DNA of 64,000 nucleotides, from positions 248,001-312,000 of the forward strand of contig CAWZYM010000204.1 in NCBI GenBank assembly GCA_963966185.1, read 5' to 3'. Source of the DNA: Rhabditoides inermis. Its lineage: Eukaryota; Nematoda; Chromadorea; Rhabditida; Rhabditidae. Made by a program: the position numbers and the translations under genes. Below, one piece after another: positions 35,135 to 47,131 of this stretch (the stretch's first letter is position 1; each line of letters begins with the position of its first letter). The notes beneath the pieces were generated by a model that was not told the DNA's origin, searched no databases, and saw only the letters and a program-made list of their open reading frames with translations.

Positions 35135-35452
35135 TTAAAGGTAGTGTACCATCTGGTTTTCGAAGTTGAGTTAGCACCGGAATGTGAAAATAGAGAAAAA
35201 AATGTTGCACTTTTGCCAATTGTACCATATGACGGAAATGCCGAGAAGTTGGAGAAACCATAACCATCGTGCACGTTTCTGCACGTTTCTGCACACTTTT
35301 CTCTTGAAAGAGTGTATTCATGAGCAAGTTAGATAAACTTTGAGGCGACTTTGAAATAACTTTTATATGAGAACGAACTTTATTTTTTAGACATTTTTTT
35401 TTACATTTTACAGCTAACTCAACTTCGAAAATCAGAGTGTACATTGCCTCAG
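35135..35452 (+). repeat. Foldback MITE, family 1, copy g
   Basis: Counterpart of 6,812-7,126 with scattered substitutions and a shorter run around the centre. Confidence 0.75.
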
Positions 35453-35655
35453 AGGGTAACAGGAGAGAGCACACAAAAAGAATAGAGCGCAGAGTGGCGG
35501 GAAATCGAAAATTCCCGTTCAGAGCGGTCTGCTGATCGTTTCTGATCACCGCGCGCACGTAGAACTTTCATTCAACCTGCACTTTAATAACCGTATTGTG
35601 ACAAACAAATGATTAAAAATCGTCAGAAATAGGCCACTGGGTCTTTAAACAACCA

Positions 35656-36012
35656 TTAAAGGAATACACCAGTCTAAATTTCTCACATAAACTACGGCTG
35701 TCACGTGACAGTATATCAAAATACAACAACTTTTCATAAATAAACCATATACTAAAAATGAACTCAACATTTAGAAAACGAGCAGCGAAGTTTTCATTTC
35801 ATTGTGAGAAATACCGAATCGGAAGTTGGTGTATGACCATAACTTCCGATTAGGTATTTCTCTCTACGAAATGAAAACTTCTCGGCTCGTTCCCTACATG
35901 TTCCATTCATTTTTTGAATGTGATTTTATTGTGAAAAGATATTATTTTTTGTTATTCTTCCACGTGGCATTCTTGAATTATACACGAAATTTAGAGTGGT
36001 GTGTTCCTTTAA
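35656..36012 (+). mobile_element. TTAA-flanked foldback element, family 2, with empty site in the paralogue
   Basis: It is bounded by TTAA at 35,656 and 36,009. The ends are AGGAATACACCAGTCTAAAT and its imperfect complement, and a second inner pair of inverted segments (GAAATACCGAATCGGAAGT and its complement) lies near the centre. The paralogous site at 7,345-7,348 is a single uninterrupted TTAA, which fixes the borders and shows a 4 bp target duplication. Confidence 0.88.
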
Positions 36013-36384
36013 GATCAATTGAATCAGAGCGCAAAACGGAGAGCGCAAAACAAAGGAAGATAAGGGGTGGCCTTCACTCTACTCACGCTATTTTCCAATC
36101 GCGATAAAACATTTCACAACAGATGCGTTTTGCAATGTCAGCATGATAAGAAACGATAAGAAACTGGTGCGTGGCAGCACTGTCACGTTTTCCATAATAC
36201 ACGTTGGCCACCCCTTCTGCCTTGTTTATATTTATATGATAAGAAAATGCCATGTGAAAATGGGATTTCGCAATTTTCAGGGACAAGACAATGCAATGGG
36301 ACAAGAATTTCGCAGCGTGCATTTCCGAAAGCGTTTGGTCATTTTTCGCTGCAATTGGAGGGGTACGAGATCATTTTCACCGAC

Positions 36385-36890
36385 TGCCCGGTGTGTTGTC
36401 CCGCGCGGAAAATGAGTATCTTTAAAATCTGTAGTCAAATGCACAGAGCCCTCAACTATCTCCCTGAATAAAACTATACGTGGTTTTGATTGCTCGGTAC
36501 CAACCGCAACGCCGCAACGGACTGTTTTCTGTCTTTGAGAAACTCTCTGATCCAATTAAAAGTGTTTCCACGGATGCCCATGTCAAAAACATTTCAAATA
36601 GAAGTGAATGGTTCATGGTGTCGAAAGCTTTCTTGGAATCAAAGTATATGCAGACAATGACTGAACCTGCAGAACATATTTACACCAATGACTATGACAT
36701 CAATATTTTGGACATTTGTAGATCTGTTTTTGCGAAAACCAAATTGTTTAGGGGAAAGAACGTTATTTTCTCAAAGAAATATGCTGTTTGCTTTACGCAG
36801 AGGCGTTCAAAAACTTTGGATATGCTGCAAGTTAGAGAAATAGGCCTATAATTCGAGACAAGTTCACGAGAACCCTTTTTGTATATATTT
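36385..36890 (-). mobile_element. Reverse-transcriptase fragment of a LINE
   Basis: The minus strand encodes NYRPISLTCSISKVFERL and, further on in another frame, VIVCIYFDSKKAFDTMNHSL, the 'D.sKAFD.v.H' core motif. It is a longer version of the fragment at 7,692-7,800 and is cut at 36,886 by the next insertion. Confidence 0.78.
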
Positions 36891-37660
36891 CCATGAATGA
36901 ATGAATTTATTACAGAAAAAACCTGCGTCACACAATCAAAATCACCGATAGAAACTGTTCAAAGCGATCAATTTAAGAGAGGAGTGGAATAGGGAGAGAG
37001 AGGAAGAGACCTGGTACGTTTGCGGCACTGGCTCCCAGCCTTAGTGGAGGATGAGGAGCGGCGGAGGGAACCGCTTGCACGACCGCAAGGTGTGCACAAG
37101 GAAACGAGCGCACATTCGACTACCATCAGTCAACCAACACTCTACCTTGTCTCATTACATCAATAACTCTGCAGATCAATAGTCGTTTATGACATGGGGT
37201 TGAAACTATATGTACATGTGTGATGGAAGTGGGTGTGTGATTAGATGGACTAATTTTCTGGTGGCCAGAGGACGACGGTGTGGGCTCTCGTGGGACTTCT
37301 CTCCTCGAGTGGTGTGTGTGGCGGGAGGTGAGAAAGAGGAAGGCCGGGCCGTTGTGGAAGGGGGACCACCAGAGAGCAGCCGAAGTGGAGTTCAGCGACA
37401 CGCCAAGACAGTGCGGGCGTACAAACACAGAACGAACGACACAAACTAGACAGAACAACAAAAAGACATGGAACATATATGCAAAAGAAGTGCGAAAAAG
37501 GACAGGGTCCTTAGTGTTTGAGACTGAGTGTCTTAGAGAGTTCAATGCGTGATATAGCTTTAACAAAAAGCGAGTGCCGTTTTCTGAATATGCCTGGATA
37601 TGCCTTGCTGAGTGCGAGAATGTATCGCGCGGTTCGGAGAGCAAATGAGTTGTGGATATT
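36886..37660 (-). mobile_element. Insertion of about 770 bp with ATTC-type tail, absent from the paralogue
   Basis: Copy 1 runs straight through the site at 7,785-7,800. Here the inserted DNA begins on the minus-strand 3' side with a TTCATTCATTCATGG tail, as in a retroposed sequence. Its interior shows no domain I recognise. A 172-codon minus-strand frame (37,126-37,644) has no clear similarity. Confidence 0.55.
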
Positions 37661-37705
37661 CATGCTTCTTTCCAAATCTGAGGAATAGAACAAACTGACA
37701 TAGAG

Positions 37706-38192
37706 ATGGAGCGGGACAAGTTGAATGCGCTGTATGACGAGTGTAGTGAGAAGCGCAAGTCGGGGGTGACTATTTCGTGTATGCCAACCGTATCATTCTC
37801 CGCAGTGGGTTCACCTCTGTGAAGAAGCAGCTCAAGGCCTCGCCCAAGAGCAGCAGGAAGGACCAGAAGGGGGCTTCGGGCCGTCTCGGTACCTCACAGA
37901 GTGTGGGGAGTGGAGAGTGTGCGGTTCCGGTCCCCCCGCAGTCCGGGTCACCCTCGGGCGGCGCCGCCCCTGCAGTTGCCGTCCCAGTCGTCGCTCACCC
38001 ATCAGGCAATGGACTCTTCCGAGACCGCCGCCGAGGTGACAGCGCAACCATCGCCCGCAAAAAAACCCACTAGCGCGTCACCGTCAATTATCAAGTCTCT
38101 CTTTCTATTTGCAAATACTCGCTCAATTGTGAACAAGCTAGTAGAGTTATATTTCAAGTCACCGGAAATTCCCAGGCAGTTTCAGTTTTAAA
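37706..38192 (+). mobile_element. 5' part of a CR1/L2-type LINE, copy 2
   Basis: Counterpart of 7,842-8,327. The A run near 38,057 is one base shorter than in copy 1, which moves the frame shift. The second frame again ends NTRSIVNKLVELYFKS. Confidence 0.5.
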
Positions 38193-38309
38193 GGATTTAT
38201 CCGGACAATGTATTATTCCCTGATCTTCCGTAGATGGTGCTGTGACGCCTTCTGGCTACCATGAGAGTGGATTGCCACACCACAGGGGCTGGGTGTATTT
38301 AACAAGAAT

Positions 38310-38395
38310 GGTTGACTCCGAGGGGGATCGAACCAGCGACCGTGAGATTGAGAGACGAACGCTCTATCCACTGAGCCGCGCCCCCGGCCATTCAA
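38310..38395 (-). repeat. tRNA-like sequence (SINE head)
   Basis: On the minus strand an A-box-like GGCTCAGTGGATAGAGCG and a B-box-like GCTGGTTCGATCCCCC are about 35 bp apart. The D stem pairs, but the acceptor and T stems do not, so I call it tRNA-derived. It shares its D-arm side with 4,150-4,322. Confidence 0.5.
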
Positions 38396-38585
38396 GGACT
38401 CACTCAACTCTTCAAGGACTCACTCAACTTATACCTCAAGGTACGCCCACGCATGTTTCATTATCGATTGATTCATTTGATCCTCTGTGTTATTAGAAAT
38501 TCAATTCAATTGTTGAAATGTTTATGATGTTTCTCATTGTTTGTTTGATTGATATATTGGTTGTAGGACCAGAGAGTTCCTGCCA
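38392..38585 (+). pseudogene. Remnant of a third BEN gene copy
   Basis: The end of the penultimate BEN exon (TTCAAGGACTCACTCAACT, tandemly doubled here), its donor, a shortened intron and the first about 15 bp of the last exon are recognisable by comparison with 13,160-13,440. The reading frame is destroyed. Confidence 0.85.
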
Positions 38586-38894
38586 AAAAAGTTTTAGAAG
38601 AGAAAAAAAAACCCCGACTGATACCGATTCAAAGTACAAATGTGACGTTCCCGCATATCAAATTATCAAATAAAATAGAGAATCAAATAGAGAAATTAAT
38701 TGACATCGTTTGAAATAATGAAATGTGAAAAGAATAGGCGGCGAAAGAATCAAATAGTAGAGAAAAGAGAGGGCAAACGTAAAACTTCAAACGTAAAAGT
38801 AACACTGTACACACATTGAGAAAACTGCATGCAAGTCGAGTAGTTCGGATGGGTGCGGACTCACAAGCACGCTCTGCCTCATGCAGAAAAAGTA

Positions 38895-39092
38895 GCGGTC
38901 AGTCTTTTCAAACAACTTCGAAATGCTTTCAAACTACTTTCGATATGCCTTGCGATATGCCCTCCGATTTGCCTTCGGTCCTTCGGATCACTTCAAACGA
39001 CTTCAAACTACTTCAAATCACTTGCAATTGCCTTACAACGACTTCGAATTACTTCGGATTACTTCTGATATGTATTCGAAAAGACTGACCGC
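38895..39092. repeat. Small MITE with perfect 15 bp inverted ends
   Basis: GCGGTCAGTCTTTTC at 38,895-38,909 is exactly complementary to 39,078-39,092. Between them run degenerate units of the type ACTTCAAACTACTTCAAATC. Partial relatives lie in the Kelch introns (about 4,922 and 33,046) and near 11,352. Confidence 0.7.
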
Positions 39093-39107
39093 GCCTAAAG
39101 TATACTG

Positions 39108-39755
39108 CTCCTTCAGCTTGCCAGCGCGAAGCCCGTCTTTTCGTCACAGTGAACGGTCTCGAGCTGCTGTTGCCCACTGCTTGTAGTTGTTTCTGCGCCC
39201 ATAGAACAGTTTTGAATGATTGCTATGCCCAGCGGATTGGCAGCTTCATTTCGCTTTTTCGATATGGCGTTTTCACTCCCCCCTGTGCCGAGACATATTT
39301 TGTTTACCTTTTCATTTAAATTCAAAACTTCCTGGATCATGGTTATCGTGCAGCTTAAATTCGGAAATGAAACACAATTTTTTTAAATACAAGCATGAGG
39401 CTATAGTGGTCAACACCCACCTTTCCATATGGTTCGGCCCAGGAGCAGTAGTGAGGGCGGCGGCCTCCTATAGTGTGTTGAGCTCAGGTTTATACGTGGT
39501 GTTCAATGTAGGCGTGTGCTGCATCAGGAACGAAGATAGTCGCCGGGCGCCGGGTGCTGTGATGTAGTGTTCGTCAAGGAATCCGAAGCCGAGCACGTAG
39601 AAGCTTGTGGTCGCTTCCTACAGAGAAGTGGGCGACCACGTCGACGTCTGTGAGCAGCATGCGGCTGTTCGTCAGAAAGTGGTCGATTTCGTCGAGCGCT
39701 CGTTCATTGGATGATCTCTACGTCCATATCCTCCGGCTCAAAAAAAGTTGAAGAG
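39108..39755 (-). mobile_element. Fragments of the RTE-like LINE
   Basis: 39,108-39,230 matches the 3' coding end of the LINE at 15,549-15,660, and 39,415-39,755 matches 17,410-17,765, joined with the intervening 1.7 kb missing. Confidence 0.75.
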
Positions 39756-39769
39756 ACCAACCCACCGCG

Positions 39770-39806
39770 GTAGCGGAACTTCTTTGCCGAAAAAAAGTTC
39801 CGCTAC
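39770..39806. repeat. Perfect 12 bp hairpin
   Basis: GTAGCGGAACTT and its exact complement are separated by a 13 bp loop that can pair further (CTTT with AAAG). From here to 41,030 I see no gene; a (GA)n tract lies at 40,170-40,212. Confidence 0.6.
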
Positions 39807-40178
39807 TACATTGGCGTGTACATGTAGCGTACATTCGTCAAGCATGTGAATGTTGATTGCGATGGTCCGGACTAGTGTATGCACCAATGCACTCTATTCA
39901 CGGTCTCAAGGCCATGACTAATGATGAGAGCGTGTCAGCGGATAACAAAGCTTTTTTTCAATCATTTTTAAACAGTTAATTTTACCAAAAGTAATAAAGT
40001 TACGTAATATATGTCTTTATTCGCTTCAAAAAACATTAATATAGACTAATGTTGGTTTGCGAGGGTCCTGGTTGGCTATTTACCGATCTGGTCTCTACTG
40101 GATCTATTTTCCTTTGAGAACAGAAGCGGAATAGGAAGAGCCGGTACTCACTGAAATAGCTCGATGTTTGAGAGAGAC

Positions 40179-40211
<33 letters not shown>

Positions 40212-41042
40212 ATAAAAATACTCACCGCACCACCCACATATTGATTACGGGATGTATGAGGGACGAGAGGACTGATAATTGATTGATACTAGATGCGAGT
40301 GATCCGAAAGACTGCCCGGTGAGTACAGTGACAAAGGAAAACACGTTGGGAAGGGTCATGAAGAACATTGGGAGGGAGAACTGGAAAGGATTTCATTGTA
40401 CCGGTCCTAACATCTTTCACATTTGATGGACACACATATGAAATTCCATTTTCGGGATAAAAAAAACTATGAAAAGCCCAATGAAATTCCTTTTTTGGAC
40501 GCATATGTATTTTTTTTCTTCCACCCACTTGGAGAATGAGTAGCAATAGCAGTCTGCGATTCAAATGCTGCGCGCGGCGGCTGAGTATAATATTTTTCTG
40601 GGAGATAGTTCGCCAGATTACGGTAGAAAATCGATCTACCCTCTAGTCGCATTCGATCTACCTTCTAGTCGTGAGGAGACCCAAGCGCGCGCTTTCAAAC
40701 GATAATATCGATCAAAGAAGCCGGCATGCGAATCAAAGAGGCCGCGCCACACTCGACCATTTGCCCGCGCTGTCTGGCCTCTCTCGCTCGAAACTGAGTT
40801 TCGCCAACTGACCCCGGCTGGCAATAACAGAAACTATCCACCAGGCGGCGACTATAAGTTCTTCTGAAAGCAAGGTTGTATATTGTAGTAGAAGAAAAAA
40901 GCAAACGAACCCGCAAGCAGTTCCATATAGACCACATACACTTCAGAATGATTTGAAAACAAATCGACAACACTATAACAAAGTGTGACAGACCCAGAAC
41001 AACGGGGAGTTGCGATTCGAATGAGAACAACTGAAATGAGTG

Positions 41043-41794
41043 AGGTGTTTCCTTTATCTAAAAAAAGCATACTTTAATTGATACTCCAATATACGCGACG
41101 TTCTCTAAATGTGCCCCTCCGAACTCAAAAACGTGCTGCTTTGTCAAGTCTGTCAGACTGAAATGGCTCCACATGAATCATGTAGAGCAAGCAAAACAAC
41201 TTTTTGTTTGGCCACAAAACAAAGTATATGATTGTTAGGCAGTTAACATTGATAACTGATGCTATTCCGAAACAAATGAGAAACCCTTTCCATGAATACG
41301 CTCCATCGATAAGGTGAGGTCTGAAATGTCTCGTTTTTGCGGAAATGTATTTGTTAGCTATCACTTGCAAACATGAAAGAAGCGATATACAAAAGAAAAC
41401 AGACTGAGTAGAATAGTGGAGATGTAAGTGACGACATATAAAACAATGAACGACTGTCCGAACATGGTTTGTCTGATAAACCCATCCGAGTAAATCACCA
41501 TTATGTCCTTCTCGCTGTATACCATCTAAAAACACGTTAAAATATATAAAGTAACTATTTTTCAGATACCAGCAATAATGCTACGTTGACAATGGAATAC
41601 AGCAAGTCGTTGAAAGAAAAAAGCGTGAAGAATACTGTGTACTTTCCTATGCGAGTTTTCACAAACTGAAATATGATAATACTTATGACCCATGTCAGTG
41701 CGTTCGGACTTACCAAAGATAGGCATAGCAGTATGGCATTTGCTACTATAGAAACATAGCCGATAGTATATGCAAAATACTCTATGACGTTCAT
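41043..41794 (-). pseudogene. 3'-truncated chemoreceptor, G2 copy 2
   Basis: Exons are at 41794-41714, 41665-41570, 41525-41365 and from 41,320, at a constant offset of 26,732 from copy 1. The predicted peptides differ at one residue (Arg for Cys in the third exon frame). The homology ends at the same place, just beyond the AAAGTATG donor region, so both copies lack the last membrane segments. Confidence 0.65.
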
Positions 41795-41929
41795 TTTCCA
41801 GTTTAACAATGTTTTTCGATGAAAAATCTGAGTCGCAACGCCAACCTCAATTGTCACTATGAAATGAAACTGAAATAATACGAATCGTGCCAATACGCAA
41901 TACTAACGAAACAAACTGCGATATGCGAA

Positions 41930-43090
41930 TCGTGAGAGCACGGAATAGAAAAAAAACGAGTACGGTAGATGAATACAAAACGAAAGACGAAATCAAACAC
42001 AGAATTCACTACGATTCGCCATTCATGTTATGTCACGGCTGATAAACATTATTGTATGCGTTTTTGAAGATCTGCGTTGCTTCATTTGCAGCCTTTCTAT
42101 GAAACAACATCATAATAACAACTAGAATTCTGGCGCTTTATGGGTTATGGAACTCCCACTCAGTCGGAAGTGAAGTCATTCAAGCGGCGTCTCGTTTTTT
42201 TTTCTCTCGCAGAAATGCTGCTATAATAATCATAATAATAGAAAAATCGTATAATAAAAATGTGATGTAAATATGCAAAAGTTTTGGATTTGTCATTGGA
42301 GAGAATCACGAAAGAAGTTAAACTGGACCCAAAACAATATAGGCGAAAAAGACGGATTTTGTATAATAATGAAGGGGAGCTGATAATAAATGTTTAAAAA
42401 AGATTACAGTTGTAGCGGATGTTATTCGTGTGTGTTGATTGTTTCGAATGTTCAAGCGGGAGTTCTACGCAAGAACTATTGGAGAATTGGGGAAATGAAA
42501 TGACAGCCTCCACTCCTCCCCCTCAAACCATTCACATGATGATTACTCATATCAATGATTTTCAAGTGCATCAAGCGTGTTCGAATGTGGTTTGTGTTTG
42601 GTTATCGGAGCGTATGGGGTACGAACTCAAAAGCGAAGGTGCAGCGCGGCTGAGAGTAAGAATCAAAGTGTGCTCGATTCGTGGAAGTTATAGGGGCGCG
42701 CGATTCTCACGCTGTTAAAATTCCAGTCGCGTCATTTACATATACTTTTATCTAGCTGATCTTCACACCTTGTATTTCTGCTGCCGTGCGCTTTCCGAGA
42801 AACATTGACATCGTCCCATCGTCGTACAATTTTTTCTATTCTAACGATACTTATGTCAGGTTCACATCACTATAACTCTTCCTCGGAACACAGAAGAGAA
42901 GAGCAATGTGGCGGTTTTCACAAGGAAAGTCGCTGCGACCTCCCCTTATGGTAATGTACATTGCTGTTTTCTCTCAAATGATTCAAATTATCAGCGGTTT
43001 TCAGTCGCTTGGACTGGATCCAAAAATAGAAGTCAAATAAATTTCGAATTAATACAAACAACAAAAACTTCAAAAAAGAACGCATAGAAC
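41930..43090. other. Intergenic stretch with no recognised gene
   Basis: AT-rich sequence. The first 220 bp still match the G2 5' flank (15,180-15,400). The open frames seen here are short and show no motif or splice context. Confidence 0.5.
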
Positions 43091-43096
43091 TTTATT
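43091..43096 (-). promoter_or_regulatory. Poly(A) signal of the SH3 adaptor gene
   Basis: AATAAA on the minus strand, about 440 bp beyond the stop codon of the SH3 gene. No closer match is present. Confidence 0.5.
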
Positions 43097-43537
43097 ACAC
43101 ATCTAAAAAGGCGCAGTTGCTACAACTAAAACTGGAAGTCGAGTAGCCGATACGGTATAGAAATCACACTACGGTATGCACACAGACACACTTGCACCAA
43201 ATCAGGAGACGAACGGGCCAAAAATCACAAGATCCCAATTGTGGGTGGAAACAGGGACAGACAGAGACACAAAACTGCTTACATTACCGGTAAATGAAGC
43301 GAAGTGGACAGAAGAAACGCGAAACATCGGGCCTATGATATAGAACGGGGACTACAAGGTATACGGTAAGTAGTACTCTACGGTAACCTGGAGACATGTA
43401 TAGCAATACAAATTGGGGCAAGTGGGGGTCGAGTTTCATGCTACAGTAAACAGTAAGTTGGGCGTGGAAATTGAGCGTCGGTCCGAATACTACAGTACTA
43501 TGGGAGCGGTCTACTTCTCCTCCTCCTTCTCTTCATC

Positions 43538-44635
43538 CTAGCACTTCTTCACATATGCTCCGGGCACGTAGCCAGCCTCCGCACTCGAACCACCATCCAA
43601 GCGACGCAGCAATACCTAGAGATCGAATAGAATACGTTTCCCGCTTGCCTTATACATACAGAAACAGCTACGTGGTAATTAGAGGTAGTGTCTAACAAAA
43701 TAACGTGAGAGATAGGGAGACAGAGACAGAGACAGAGAGACAGAGGCAGACAGAGACAGAGACGGGGAGAGAGAGAGAGAGAGAGAGACAGAGAGAGAGA
43801 CAGACAGAGACAGACAGACACTCACCCAGTCCCCGTTCCCCTCGTCATCGTGTGGCTGTAGCATGCGCAGCACTTCCCCCTCCGATATCGCCAGCTGATT
43901 GGCGCCCACAGGCGAGAACTCGAATTCAGCCACCACGTCGTACTGAAACGAAGTTCTAGTATCTAGTCATCAGAACATAGGTAAAGGTAAAGGTAATGGT
44001 AATGGTAATAATACGAAGTCCTTCGATTCAAGCGACTCTGACAATCTCTTGTGATACTTCTTGTACTTCATACTTCTTCTGAGACGGGAGTCGAAGAAAG
44101 CCTATGACAAGACACTACTAGCTCAACGACAATCAAAAGAACAGATTTCGCCTAATTTCGTGGGTGTCATCAGACCATAATCAAAGTAATTCGTAAATTC
44201 GACAAATAGCCAGTTGATTAAAAGTTATAAGTAGTCACGAGACAGATGGATATAGAAATTTAGGTCAAATGGAAATTAGTCAAATCTAAAAATTTCTCTC
44301 AAATTGCAAAACGAGAAACGTCGTTCTAGAATCACGCAAAACATCTCTGATTCAAATACTCACCAGTCCGTTCTTGTTGATCGAGGGAGACACAGAAGAC
44401 GCTTGCTGGACAGACTGCTGGTTGGTCTGCAGAGGGAATCTATTTCTCTCCCTCCCTCTTGCTCTCTCTTTCACTTCTCTCCCCCCCCCCACCTCTCTCT
44501 CTCTCTTCCTTCTCCTCTTTCTCTCCCTCTCTATCTACCTGAATGGGTTGGAGAGTGTTGCGGACAGTTGAAGGAACAAGGAACGGGTCGGCGGGTGGTT
44601 GCGAGTACGCAGACATAACACTGTAAGGGGTGAGT

Positions 44636-44697
<62 letters not shown>

Positions 44698-45636
44698 ACT
44701 CTCTCCTTATCTCCACATCTTTCACGTACCTCTCAAAAAACACTACCTCTCATTACCACGTAACTGTTTCTGTATGTATAAGACAAGCGTGAAGAATATT
44801 TCATATTTCTTTTCTAGGTCTTGCTGCGTGCTTGGGTGGTGGTTCGAGTGGTGCTCTCTCTCTCCCCCCTCTCTCCTCTCCCCCCTCTCTGCTCCCTTTC
44901 TATCTCCCTCTCTCCCCTCCTCTCTCCCCCTCTCTCACTTCATCGGCACGACTCCTCCATCCCCAAACGGATTCGACGACGACGTTGCGGACGTGTTCGA
45001 TCTACAAATATTTCATATCAAAGACATTTTACATTTTACTTTCTTGTTTCTTGTACCCCCCAAAAATGCTTGGGTAGAATTCGATCATCGCAAAATCAAT
45101 TTACACCTACGTTTCACTAGTGGTATATCGTGAATCCTCCTACACGCGCAACAATCTTCCTGGTGATAGCATACATAGTTCACAAAGACTTATACGTTTC
45201 ACCAATCAACCCTCTCAAACCCCTCTACACATGGAGCAATAACAAACAAAATCTTATAAACTAATTATTACAATTATACTCCTCCATACGCCCCATAAGT
45301 AGCTATATGTTTGACTAGCGCTCCGGCGCGCTGTCGCGCGCCTCCGCACTAGGCATACAAGAATAGAAAAATAGGAGATTAGTATAGAAAAATAGAAGTT
45401 TTCATCTTGCATTTTTTAATAGCTGATTGCTCTCTAATGACTTTTTTGAAGAGACATCCACGTGTAAGTTCTATATGTATTTTGTATATGTATCTCTTTT
45501 ATTTTTTGTCTTTTCTAACTATCTCTCTCCTACTTCTTTCTCACTTATTTTATATTTCACAAATTTACACTCCCCCCTCTCTTTCTCCTCTACACTGTTC
45601 TGTCTACTCTCCATCCTATCTCCCTCCTCTCTCTCC

Positions 45637-45680
<44 letters not shown>

Positions 45681-45823
45681 GTCTATTCTCACGTCTCCGC
45701 AGCGGTGACAACAACTTTCTAGAGACAGTACTACGGTATATTCTGTCTACTCTTCTACTCTCACGTCTGCGGTAGTCACTGCGACTTTCGAGAGACAGTT
45801 ATGTCTAGTCTCCCTCCTCTCTC

Positions 45824-45867
<44 letters not shown>

Positions 45868-46012
45868 ATTCTCACGTCTCCGCAGCGGTCACAACAACTT
45901 TCTAGAGACAGTACCATGGTATATTCTGTCTACTCTTCTACTCTCACGTCTGCGGTAGTCACTGCGACTTTCGAGAGACAGTTATGTCTACTCTCCCTCC
46001 TATCTCCTCCTC

Positions 46013-46055
<43 letters not shown>

Positions 46056-46197
46056 ATTCTCACGTCTCCGCAGCGGTCACAACAACTTTCTAGAGACAGT
46101 ACCATGGTATATTCTGTCTACTCTTCTACTATCACGTTTGCGGTAGTCACTGCGACTTTCGAGAGACAGTTATGTCTAGTCTCCCTCCTCTCTCCTC

Positions 46198-46235
<38 letters not shown>

Positions 46236-46500
46236 ATTCTCACGTCTCCGCAGTGGTTACAACAACTTTCTAGAGACAGTACTACGGTATCTTCTGACTA
46301 CTCTTCTAGAGACAAGTGATGTCTAGTCTCCCTCCTCTCTCTCTCTCTCTCAACTATTCTCACGTCTCCGCAGCGGTCACAACAACTTTCTAGATACAGT
46401 ACTATCGTATATTCTGTCTACTCTTCTACTCTCACGTCTGCGGTAGTCACTGCGAAACTTGAGAGACAGTTATGTCTACTCTCCCTCCTATATCCTCCTC

Positions 46501-46531
<31 letters not shown>

Positions 46532-46706
46532 GTCTATTCTCACGTCTCCGCAGCGGTCACAACAACTTTCTAGAGACAGTACCATGGTATATTCTGTCTA
46601 CTCTTCTACTATCACGTCTGCGGTAGTCACTGCGACTTTCGAGAGACAGTTATGTCTTATGTCTACTCTCCCTTCTATCTCCTTCTTATCCTCCTCTCTC
46701 TCTCTC

Positions 46707-46743
<37 letters not shown>

Positions 46744-46744
46744 C

Positions 46745-46776
<32 letters not shown>

Positions 46777-46857
46777 GACTTATCTCACGTCTCCACAGCG
46801 GTCACATCGGTATCTTCTGACTACTCTTCTAGAGACAAGTGATGTCTAGTCTCCCTC

Positions 46858-46904
<47 letters not shown>

Positions 46905-47098
46905 GTCTCTCTCGCTCTCTCTCTCAACTATTCTCACGTCTCCGCAGCGGTCACAACAACTTTCTAGATACAGTACTATCGTATTTTCTGTCTACTCTTC
47001 TACTCTCACGTCTGCGGTAGTCACTGCGAAATTTGAGAGACAGTTATGTCTACACTCTCTCTCCTTTCTCCTTTTTTTCTCTCCCTTTTCTCTCTCTC

Positions 47099-47131
<33 letters not shown>

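Noticed and set aside
37126..37644. Minus-strand open frame of 172 codons inside the 770 bp insertion
   Set aside because: No domain, atypical composition, and overlapping open frames on the other strand. The segment is better explained as a transposed sequence.
40695..41070. Minus-strand hydrophobic frames below G2 copy 2 as the missing receptor 3' exons
   Set aside because: The sequence is not shared with copy 1, lacks the Q..L/YP.lDP signature of the receptor C-terminus, and the splice phases do not match.
42419..42718. Plus-strand frame of 99 codons
   Set aside because: No motif, no paralogue in the duplicated block and no splice or promoter context.
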